A stretch of 64,000 bases of DNA from Hydractinia symbiolongicarpus (lineage: Eukaryota > Cnidaria > Hydrozoa > Anthoathecata > Hydractiniidae): contig NC_079875.1 in the NCBI RefSeq assembly GCF_029227915.1, forward strand, positions 27,962,001 through 28,026,000, given 5' to 3'. Of this stretch, positions 1 to 8,474 are shown in pieces. Positions within the stretch are counted from its first letter, which is position 1. Each line of letters starts with the position of its first letter. The notes under the pieces are model-generated. The model did no database searches, had not been told where the DNA came from, and saw only the letters and a list, made by a program, of their open reading frames with translations. The position numbers were made by a program, and so were the translations under genes.

Positions 1-360
1 GCATTATTCTGCACTTAATACTGCAAGATCAGCATTATTAATCATAATGGAGCCTCAATATGGAATTACGTTTGGGAGGCAACAAAATATGAAACGTTTT
101 ACGCGTGGAGTATTTAAATTGCGTCTGCCACGTAACTCCTTTACGTATGATAGAGATATTGTTTTACCGGACTGTGACTTTTTTATGTATTCTTTCAGGA
201 CAAAGAAATGACACTATTTCATCAATCGACGTACGTAACATTGTGTTTCAACCAAGAAAAATTGTTGTGTTTATAACAGAACTTTTGAAAACATCTCAAC
301 CTGGACATCATGTTGCTCCTTTAGAAATTTTAAAATACGATCTATCAAGAAATGAAGATA
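1..360. other. Unassigned AT-rich sequence
   Basis: No gene, RNA or element end could be recognised here. An open frame at 105-395 (+) has no family resemblance that I can see and runs into the hairpin repeat that begins near 361, so it is probably fortuitous. Confidence 0.4.
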
Positions 361-482
361 ATAATTTACAAAGAGGTGGCAAGCCACCGCAATGATGAAC
401 TCAACCTGTTAGGTCTTTGGAAATAAGCTAGAGGTTGTACTCCTCTAGAGAAAATGCCTCTAAAAGCACAATTCTCCCTTTT
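361..482 (+). repeat. Dispersed hairpin repeat, copy 1
   Basis: About 120 bp, repeated at 3796-3900 (+) and 37841-37963 (-). All three copies begin with the same aataatttacaaagaggtgg edge and end near a run of pyrimidines. Two stem-loops are visible: GGTGGC-AA-GCCACC at the start, and TAGAGG/CCTCTA around a 7-base loop in the middle. Outside these edges the copies have unrelated flanks. No ORF, tRNA boxes or known RNA family were recognised. It could be a short non-autonomous element or a structured RNA-derived repeat. Confidence 0.7.
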
Positions 483-1589
483 TACAAGGAAATAATTAAA
501 AAATATATAAAAAAATAAATAGGACACAACACATTTGAAAAGATGAACAGAACTTTAATCAGGGTCAGGTGGGTTTCGACCCATATTTCTGAACCTGAGT
601 ACCCTGGATGTCTAGCTGGTCACCTCGAAGAGGTCCTCGAACGGTCATCAGCAGAAACTAGACATCCCTATCTTCCTAAAGTAAGCTTTGACCACTTTCT
701 GTTCAACTGTGCTATTACTTTTTTTTAACTGGGGTGAAAGGTATGGAAAGGGTACAGTAATACGAGAGGCAATTTTTTACACAAGGCCGTTGGCAGTACT
801 TTGGAAAAAGAAGGTGAAATCTATGCTTCAAGATCTTTTACGAGATTAATACTTTTTGATTTTGCTTTATACTATGTTTTTTTGCGATTTCTTGGTTTTG
901 GCATTTTTATAGCTTCTAACAATGATATCTTATGATTGGAGCATTTATTTTCTTTTTGGTAAACTTTTAGTTAATTATGTGCATAATTATCACAATCATG
1001 TTGAAAACCAAACCAACCCTGCTCTCAGGGGCCATTTTCCTCTTGAGATCTAGAGAAAGTGCAAAAAGGATCCTGGGATAGAGGATGGTAGATATGGATA
1101 AAAACAATCTAAAAATTTATTAACATATACATACAAAATCAGTTAAAATGTTTTCTTATTTTAATTGTAAATTGACTATAAGATCCCAGTTTTAAATATT
1201 TTAGTTTTTCTAATTCAAGTTTGACTTTAGGTAACTTCAGAAGATAACCAGGGTTTCTTGTCTTCCTGCAATGATTATTGATTTCGAAATAATCGTTAAA
1301 ACTTGACCGCAGATCTTATCCGGGGACTTCTTGACGAGACAGCACGCTTCCTTGTTCCCACTGATTATACACGGAACCTTTACTCACGGAAGCTAATACA
1401 GTGGCTTACAATTTATTCTAACTTGATATAGTTTTTTTACAGGGGAACCACCTGAAAGAAATTTGCGGCTTTTGTTCAAACTAAAATTCAAACAAAAAAT
1501 AATAAATAAACATTTTACTAATTGCTTGTCAGTAGCAGAATGTTCTAAACGAAAAATTGTATTGTTAATTTTTATTTACAAGAAAATAA
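483..1589. other. Unassigned AT-rich sequence
   Basis: No coding segment with family resemblance and no structured repeat was found. Short open frames occur but have low-complexity translations. The 3' part may be the upstream flank or intron of the recombinase pseudogene that becomes readable near 1590. Confidence 0.4.
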
Positions 1590-2647
1590 TAAATATTTAA
1601 ATTTTGACGGAAGTGAGGATGAAAACGAAAATATTGAAAATATAGATATTTCAATTACACCATGGACGAATAAGTCATTTTTTGACAATTTTAAATTGTG
1701 GTTGGTTAGCCCCGATGGTAAGTGAAAAAATAAACGTGCTAGACAAGTGCAACTAACATTAAAGGACACCAGCCGAAATTCATACGAATTATCCGTTCTT
1801 TAATTTTGAAAAACAAAGAAAAACTGGAACTATAAAAAGTTACTTTCATTCCCTATGTCATTTTTACAAGTATATTTTGTGTGATACACCTGTCCTTTTC
1901 AAATATTTCGTCAAGGACTGTCCAAGCATGATAGTTATCATGGGAAACTGAATTGTAAAGTGTAGAAAAAAAGCCAAGAGTGACAAAAGGATAAAAGATT
2001 TGGAGCAATTGGATCAGCTCATTTGTCGCAGAAATATCAAAGAAGTGTTGGCCACTCCAGCAATTCACCTCTGTTTGAGATTAAATATGAACTTATCCCT
2101 GCTTGGATAACGCGTCAAGGACGGGTGCTTTGGCTAACATTACAACCAAAGAGTTCATGCGAGGGGGAATGGCAAAATGGAATATATATTGTGTTTTTAA
2201 CCACAAAACTAATCAGTATTCTTTCAACATTTTCGAAATAGGTTTGAAGGCCTCAATTATAAATAAGGTTCTGCCAACAACCCGCTTTTTACCCGCTGGA
2301 GCGGAAATGAAATCTCTTCTTCGATGGCCACAGGGCAGCTGAACTCATTCTGGAATAAAGCAGTAGGAAGAAGTTTGTTGCGACCACATCTTAATGCAAC
2401 GCTAGTCCGCAAGACGTGTGTCCCTAAAACTCATTCTTTGAGGCCGGATTTGGAGCAAGAGTTGGCAAAATTAATGTGCTACTCCAAGGCAACAGCCAGA
2501 CGGTCGTACTTTCTGCAAGAACGGTCAAAAAATACTGCAGCAACAAATAAGGAAGTGAGATCTGTACTACACCAAACTGGCAATGAAAGAAAAGTCAACA
2601 TTACATGCAAGCTTTTTAGATCTTACCTCACTACAATTACGAGATAA
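1590..2647 (+). pseudogene. Decayed tyrosine recombinase (integrase-like) of a mobile element
   Basis: Read across frames, the plus strand gives a collinear protein. An acidic stretch is followed by FFDNFKLWLVSPDGK near 1680. A core-binding segment starting GTIKSYFHSLCHFYKY follows near 1830. The catalytic domain opens with DNASRTGALANIT near 2110, whose Arg is the likely first catalytic residue. Then come NHKT near 2200 (Lys), NSFWNKAVG and TLVRKTCVPKTH (Arg/His region, 2340-2440), and LMCYSKATARRSYFLQ near 2480, which would hold the Tyr nucleophile. At least three frame changes and stops (near 1725, 1960 and 2330) break it. The pattern fits cnidarian Crypton/DIRS-like recombinases as I remember them. 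DNA strand-exchange activity is a family property; this copy looks dead. No element termini were identified. Confidence 0.55.
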
Positions 2648-3795
2648 AATACAATGTACAATGCTTGGGAAATGGATGAAACGTTCCAAGTGTATCCACG
2701 GATAGTGAATGATCATGAGTCACATATATTTCCAATTTAGGATTGTCATGAATATTGTCACATGCCCAAACTTTTACTGTATCAGCAGCAAATATATCCA
2801 AATTCCAAGCTTAAGCATTTTGGCTCGATTTACAAATTCTCGAACGATTAATAGCATATATGGGTGGTTGGTTCCACTGTTGTATTTAACTTTTTCTCTG
2901 CAACATTTTTTTGCTAGTAAACACAAACATATACTTGACTGTTTTTCTTTTATCATCTAGAAGAAAGTATTATATATGCGTGATTATTATATGTGAATTA
3001 TCCTTTTTTCTGTAGTTGAAATATCTGAAAGCGTATTGAATCGCACTTACGTTGTACTATCTCGCTTTGTAGAAAATGCTTCTCACAAATATACAGATTA
3101 CATTCATCTATTTGTGTTCTCAACTGTTTATCAATAACGCCATCTTTGATTATCACAGCGACTAGCTTGTCTCTCGAGGATGCGTCGTACTCATCATTCG
3201 CTTGAGTAATTTTGAAAATAGAAATTTCACTTGTTCTACGGGAGCTAGAGCAACCAAACCCTGAACAATTAGCTCCAACTATAGTTTATAATACTAAAAA
3301 ATCCAGGCAAACTTCTGTAAAGTACATAGCATACAAAGCTGTTTTTGATTTCTTGGTGCCCTTAAAAGTAGACTGGCACTAGAAAAATTCTGAACGCGAG
3401 TCAGATACCGGAGCGGAGCTCAATCACGGCGGTACTCAGACTATCTATCTCTCGTATGGCTATGATGAGGAGGAAGAAGCTGGAGGTGTGGTTAATGACG
3501 AGAGAATCCTTTTTGAAGAAAAAAAGATATGTAATGTGTGAGGCTATAGAGCTAGCAATAAGGAACGAATGTGTATATGTTGATGAAGCTAAGGACACAC
3601 GGGGTTATTTCTTTCCTAGCGGACAGAGTGTACAGGCATGGTCAATGGGTGGGGAGCTTTATAAAATAATCAGTCCGGCGTGTGTTCTGACAACAAGAGT
3701 ATGTACATCTCTAAAACCAGACTTGTGTTTTCCGTGTTTGGACTTAATTGGCCACACTACGCTTTCAAAACAACTGTTCATTCTTTATTAAGGAA
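2648..3795. other. Unassigned sequence with one open frame
   Basis: The longest open frame, 3456-3791 (+), would encode 111 residues with a basic, Lys/Arg-rich start. I recognise no domain, and codon use is not clearly coding. It ends next to hairpin-repeat copy 2. Nothing else is supportable. Confidence 0.35.
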
Positions 3796-3900
3796 AATAA
3801 TTTACAAAGAGGTGGCAAGCCACCGCACCTGTTAGGTCTTTGGAAATTGGTTGTACTCCTCTAGAGAAAATGCCTCTAAAAGCACAATTCTCACCTTTTG
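3796..3900 (+). repeat. Dispersed hairpin repeat, copy 2
   Basis: Second direct copy of the repeat at 361-482. It keeps the GGTGGC/GCCACC hairpin but lacks about 14 bases between this hairpin and the cctgttaggtcttt segment, and lacks part of the left arm of the second stem. The shared 5' edge and the deletion indicate an independently inserted, older or internally deleted copy. Confidence 0.7.
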
Positions 3901-4270
3901 CGGAGCGTAGCGGAGCCCATTTCCTAATTAAATAAGCCAAATATAAAAGAAAAAGGAAGTACGGTGGAGAGTATATAGGTTTCCCAGCGATTTAATATGG
4001 TCATTCTTAATTACATTTTTTAGTAAGCGAGACAATATGTTTTTAGCACGGCGATGGAGTTTTTATTGTTTTTTAACTAAGCGTAAATAGTGCTGTTTCC
4101 AGTTGAGATTAAGTTTGCCTACAATTTTTAGCCACGTGATACACATATTAATTTTACTAATATCACATGACTTTTTTCTCGGACACATAGCGCCTCAAAC
4201 TCAAACTTTCGTTAATCTAAGCTATATCGCAACTGACGGAAGGGTTTGTTCAAGAAAACGAAGAAAGGGT
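3901..4270. other. Unassigned AT-rich sequence
   Basis: No ORF with family resemblance, no RNA gene and no repeat edge was recognised between hairpin-repeat copy 2 and the GCTA cluster. Confidence 0.35.
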
Positions 4271-4522
4271 ATGTTTTTAGCTAGCTAGTATATCACTATT
4301 CCTTTACATGTAATGAACTCTCTTATTCTCACTCACACTTAAGGCTAGCTAGCATAAAACTACTGACTGAGCTGGAATAATAATAGAACTTAAATAGCTA
4401 GCTAGAGCTACTTGAATTGAAGAGCTAGCTAGCTAATAGTATAAAAAAGATCAAACAATATCATAATGGCTAAACTAGCTAGCTACAAAGAAATAGATTT
4501 TTTGGCTATAGCTAGCTATAGC
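4271..4522. repeat. Cluster of GCTAGC palindromes
   Basis: Within 250 bp the self-complementary tetramer GCTA/TAGC recurs as short blocks of two to three units (TAGCTAGCTAG, GGCTAGCTAGC, AGCTAGCTAGCTAA, CTAGCTAGCTAC, TAGCTAGCTATAGCT) separated by unrelated AT-rich DNA. It is neither a pure microsatellite nor a gene. Each block is palindromic, so single strands could pair across the region. No function is evident. Confidence 0.65.
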
Positions 4523-5639
4523 TCTACATATACTACACAGCGAGTGAGATAATACACTCAATCAAAGTGCCGTGTTTAATTTTTAATCTTTAACAGAAAC
4601 TTTTTACATTAAATATTGCGGGGGTTTTTTGCTTAGAGAAGGTAAAAACAGGTTATAAACTGTATTTTTATTTTTAAATGTTACAAAATTTTCCACAAAG
4701 TATATAAAATTGTTTTAGCTGCGTAGGATAAGAACAGGTTGTTAACTGTCTGTTTGTTTGAACTGAAGTTAGGATAGGTTTTTAGAAATGGGTATTGTGC
4801 AACCTGTGTTTCTATTTAACAGAAGTTGCGCTAATTTTTTGTTTGAAATGGTATTAAACCTATATGGATGTGCGACATTGTTTACCTATACTAAGCTTTC
4901 ACCCTGGGTTGAAATTCACTTTTAAATTTTGCGAGAAACATTTTGAGAAATTCGCTAAGATGGCACAACAAACTATTTTTGAAGAAAATTATTATTTAAA
5001 AAATATATTACACCTGAAACATATTACTGTTGTGTGTGCTTCACATAATTTATGATATACTGCATACTTGTACTAAAGCGCACAGTTTACAAAGCGTATA
5101 AATCGCTCTACACCAGACGTTTAATGCCAGGTGTTATAGTTACTTGTGACTAAACCAGACATTTCAACGCCAGGTCGCTCTGCCTAGTTAGTAAAAAGAC
5201 TGTGAGCATATATAAGATGCACATGTAAAGTTTTTCAATTTGGCAAGTATCCACTTCCAATTTGTTCCAATTATCATAACTGGATAGCTTTAAGCTGACT
5301 CTAACAGCGCATCATGCATTGCTGTACCATATGCATAGAGTTTTCCTCTACAAAGATACCAAATAATTAGACAAGACTCATTAAATCTTATTTCATAATT
5401 TGCTCTTGATTTATGTCACTAATGCATTTTGAGCGCGCGAAAGCTTACGGCGTGAAAGCCTCTTTCAGTGTTCGATTGCCAGAAATTCACTACACATTGG
5501 TTGATACACAGCATTGACTAACAGATTCCAAATTAACAAAATGCATGGCATATTTGTATATTTTTCATCATGATTATGTTAGTGTATTGTCTATTTTCAA
5601 GGTTAAGGAGGTCAATGAAAAGACTTACTGTGTTGGCTT
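4523..5639. other. Unassigned sequence with a remnant of the GCGCTTTAGTACAG repeat
   Basis: No gene recognised. Around 5066-5185, in inverse orientation, there is a GTACTAAAGCGC/ACAGTTTAC motif resembling the GCGCTTTAGTACAG repeats at 15.7-16.2 kb and 35.8-36.0 kb, followed by two approximate repeats of ccagac-tt-aa-gccaggt. The rest is AT-rich and featureless to me. Confidence 0.35.
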
Positions 5640-5912
5640 ATTAGTCGTCACAATACCAGTTGTGTTGTTTTGTTAGTAGGAAGATGGAGTGGTTTCTTGT
5701 GACCCTGTTAGAGCCTGCACTGTACTAGAAAACTTCCGGAAACATCCAACAGCCTGCACAGTGTGCAATCTTCTTAATTTCCCTCACATGGCTTGGGTTA
5801 AGCCGGGGCTATGGTAACATTCACTCCCCATATTAAATCGCCGTCAAGAGGAATCGAACCCTGGTCTCCCGCACAGCGTACGAGAGCTATAACAACTAAT
5901 CTACGGCGCCAC
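5640..5912 (-). mobile_element. tRNA-related SINE-like element
   Basis: On the minus strand, 5912-5838 has a tRNA layout. CGCCGT near the start pairs with ACGGCG about 70 bases later as an acceptor stem. A degenerate A box (TAGATTAGTTGTTATAGC) is followed by a CTCTC/GGGAG anticodon-like stem. The B box GGTTCGATTCC matches the consensus exactly. The anticodon arm is too long and the T stem is mismatched on its 5' side, so a functional tRNA is unlikely. Downstream (to about 5640) is a non-tRNA body containing two AGCCTGCAC direct repeats about 40 bp apart. This head-plus-body plan is that of a tRNA-derived SINE transcribed by Pol III. The 3' limit is uncertain; a plain tRNA pseudogene is the alternative. 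Confidence 0.5.
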
Positions 5913-6130
5913 AACGCTGTAAACTTTTCTGATGTATGTATGAAATCCTCATGTCGTATTTGAATTGCAAGAACTTCAAGTGAATGGAATCAAGATGGAC
6001 TTTTCTCCATTTCCTTCACACCAACGTGTTTGATTCTTAAATGCCAAAATCAAAAACCTGGCCAAAGAAAGAAAACGAACGTAAGAGCAACCCGTCTGAA
6101 AAGCCTTTCCCAGATTTGCCTACCCAAAAC

Positions 6131-6163
6131 GGTAGGCACTATAACCAGGGATCAAGTCGGAGG
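6131..6163 (+). repeat. Left terminal inverted repeat of the Ulp1-PHD element
   Basis: 33 bp, beginning GGTAGGCACTATAACC. It is the exact reverse complement of 7225-7257. The preceding host sequence GCCTACCCAAAAC can also fold back on GGTAGGC, so the left end sits in a small hairpin. Confidence 0.9.
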
Positions 6164-6323
6164 TCTTATACAAAATAATTTTGGCGAGTTAACCTGATGG
6201 TCTCGATTGTCCAATAAGCAAGTAAAAATGTTTTGAATGCCACGGGAAAATATCAAAACACTATAAGTCAAATAAAACACGTGGTTTTATTTTGAAAATT
6301 TCGTACGTTTTTAAAAGAGGAAG

Positions 6324-7073
6324 ATGGTGTTTTCTTCAGTCGAAGAACATGGCATTATAAATAACCAGATGTTAACTGACGAATCTATTAACTTGGTACA
6401 GCAACATCTTGCAGCACAATTTTCCCAATACGATGGCTACTTCGACACGTGTCTCGGTATCCCTAGACGTGAAAAATTAGTTGTGTCAAATAAGCCTTTT
6501 ATACAAATCCTTCACACTGGTGCACTGCATTGGATTTGTGTAGGGAACACTAAAAATCATAACAATTCGTGTAATGTTTATGATAGCTTAAGTAGTGGTA
6601 ACATCACACCCAGCGTTGCGTGCCAAATAGCATTATTCTGCCGCACAGCAGATCCGGAGATAAGGGTAGAGATATGTTCCGTCCAGCAACAAAAAAATTC
6701 TGTGGATTGTGGACTATACGCCATTGCGTTCGCAACAACTCTTGCTTTTTTTTGATCCAACTAAAGTAGTTTACGATCGTAAAAGATTGCGTCCGCATCT
6801 ACTTAGTGTTTGCATCAAGAAAAAATGCTTCCTTTTCCTGAAGAAAAAACATTAAGATCTTTAAGATGTGAAATCAAAATTTTGGCTATTGAGTTGTACT
6901 GCAGTTGTCGCATGCCCTACGACGAAGAAAACGCAGATGACATGGCCGAATGTTCGAAATGTTTACAGTGGTTTCATCAAAAATGCGAAAATATCCCACC
7001 AACAATTTTTAGATCAAGAAACAAAAAATATTTTTGTAAAGCTTGCGTTGAGGAAAAAAAAAATAAAAATTAA
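6324..7073 (+). pseudogene. Ulp1-type cysteine protease with C-terminal PHD finger (two homopolymer frameshifts)
   Basis: The first 143 residues form a C48/Ulp1-like protease. HWICVGN supplies the His, VYDSL the Asp, QQQKNSVDCGLYAIAFAT the oxyanion Gln and nucleophilic Cys. Such enzymes cleave SUMO or related ubiquitin-like proteins; the substrate here is unknown. After a +1 shift in a run of eight T (near 6752) and a -1 shift in an A run (near 6822), the frame returns and ends in a complete C4HC3 PHD finger: CSC, CSKC, WFHQKC, CKAC (about residues 193-243). PHD fingers usually read histone H3 tails. The two shifts cancel, giving exactly 250 codons from ATG 6324 to TAA 7073, and both lie in homopolymers. 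Sequencing error is therefore a real alternative to mutation. It lies wholly inside the TIR element. Confidence 0.8.
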
Positions 7074-7224
7074 GACGTAAAATCATTATCTCCTTTTTTA
7101 TTTTTTAACCCCTCTGATTTGGTAACGAGTGGTGGAGAGCTCTTTAAAGGTAAAGAACACAACGATGAAGTTCTTTGACGGATGTTGACGAGTAACTCGA
7201 AGAATTTAATTTATAAAAGAATCG

Positions 7225-7257
7225 CCTCCGACTTGATCCCTGGTTATAGTGCCTACC
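7225..7257 (-). repeat. Right terminal inverted repeat of the Ulp1-PHD element
   Basis: 33 bp ending GGTTATAGTGCCTACC, the exact reverse complement of the left end at 6131-6163. The 9 bases that follow match the left flank at eight of nine positions. Confidence 0.9.
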
Positions 7258-7266
7258 ACCCACAAC

Positions 7267-7873
7267 ACTGCATCAATAACTCTAGGTAATACGTGCTATA
7301 CCATTTCTATTTTTGCAAGCATTAAGTGTTCTCCTCACTCACAATGTGCATCTGTGTCCTCTTGTGTTGCTTTTTTCTCCAGGTAGGTTTTAGTATCATG
7401 TATCGTGTAAGTATTTTCTTTTCAAATTAGGAAACAATTGTGTCAATTATTTTTTACCTCTTATTTTTACAAAACAAAAATGAAGAGTTCAGCTCACTCT
7501 TCTCTGGGAACTTAGAAGTTAGCAAGGGGGCTTGTTTTTAGCTTGTCTTTTGGTATAACGACCCTACTTATTACCCCAGTTCAGTAAGGTTCCCAAGTTC
7601 CCTAACTTGCCCTGCAGGCTTGACAACCCTGATGTCCTTAGTCAAAATATGTACAGTCTGGTCCTGTCATGACAACCTGCTGTGTAAGGCTGAGTGGTGG
7701 GGCCCTGTAACACATGTGGAAAGCTTGCCTCCTGTGCGCTAGTGTCACAAGTTCTGGCCCACAGGAGGGTTTTTATTGACTTCTTTTTTATATTATGTAT
7801 TTTTGAGATATACATTTTTTCTATTTGTATTTGTTCTGTAACCAGTCTGTTTGTGTTGTTAGCGTTGTCTTAT
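7267..7873. other. Unassigned sequence
   Basis: No gene or RNA recognised. The open frame 7694-8077 (+) runs into the dispersed repeat and has a hydrophobic, low-information translation, so I do not call it. Confidence 0.35.
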
Positions 7874-8085
7874 GTCGTATCGTTTGTGATTGAAGGATTG
7901 TTTTTTCTCCTTAAGATTTTCTCAGAGAATAGTTATAGGTCCAAGTTGGGCAGTACTCATGCTTGTAATAAGCGAGAAAGTGTATGCAGCACCTTTTTCT
8001 GGGAGCCTAATCCCAATTTTATTTACATCCACCGTCCCTGTAGACAAGATACTTCAGTGCAGCCTGCTGTATTGTAAACCTTTTT
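7874..8085 (+). repeat. Dispersed repeat D1, copy 1
   Basis: About 211 bp from GTCGTATCGTTTGTGATTG to ATTGTAAACCTTTTT, repeated with a few substitutions and one small deletion at 16206-16416 in the same orientation. Both copies leave a long open frame on the plus strand, but the substitutions do not look protein-constrained. Element identity is unknown. Confidence 0.75.
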
Positions 8086-8215
8086 ATTTCACGCATACAT
8101 ATCATTACTGTTGTTTGCCCAGGATTACCTTTTCAGGTTCTAATGATACTGTTATCAATGAGGGTCCTAATAAAAAGTGTCTAGCACATTTAAAGCATGG
8201 GGTTGCCACCCCTGC

Positions 8216-8474
8216 GTTCCAAGTCTGCCTTTCTAAGGGTCGGTTTTTTGGTCAACCCAAGGTTTACGATACGATTTTTCAAGTGTTCATGTCTAAGGGT
8301 GGAAAACCTTTTTGTTTCCAGGTGTGCTGCTTTTCAGTCTTAGTCACAACCTTTCTAAGGGCTGGGTTCCAAGTCTACCTTTCTTAGCCCTAGGCTCTAT
8401 GTCAGTAGGTATAAGGAACAACAATACGATTTGTAGTTGTCTTTTTCCAACGTTTAACAAAAGTTATTGGTTTT
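8216..8474 (+). repeat. Dispersed repeat D2, copy 1, with internal direct repeats
   Basis: Similar to 42361-42593 (same orientation) up to AAAAGTTATTGGTTTT. Internally it contains several near-identical phrases of TTCCAAGTCTACCTTTCT followed by AAGGG or TAGCCCT, so the repeat is itself built of short direct repeats. In this copy the sequence continues as GGTGGATGGTG, whereas at 42594 it breaks directly into the satellite array. Confidence 0.7.

Larger units (their letters stand above)
6122..7266. mobile_element. 1.13-kb TIR element carrying a Ulp1-PHD ORF (MULE-like)
   Basis: The element is bounded by perfect 33-bp terminal inverted repeats (6131-6163 and 7225-7257), with degraded similarity continuing inward for roughly 35 more bases. 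Immediately outside lie ACCCAAAAC (6122-6130) and ACCCACAAC (7258-7266), a 9-bp target-site duplication with one mismatch. A 9-bp duplication with long TIRs is characteristic of Mutator-like elements. No MULE transposase is present, so it would be non-autonomous. Its only recognisable content is a Ulp1 cysteine protease and PHD-finger ORF. Capture or co-option of Ulp1-like genes by MULEs is known from plants; an animal case is inference here. Confidence 0.7.

Noticed and set aside
5838-5912. Functional tRNA gene
   Set aside because: The anticodon arm is about four bases too long and the T stem is mismatched, so a tRNA-derived repeat is more likely.
7694-8387. Two overlapping open frames of 127 and 165 codons
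   Set aside because: They run through dispersed repeats D1 and D2; the other copies do not preserve these frames.
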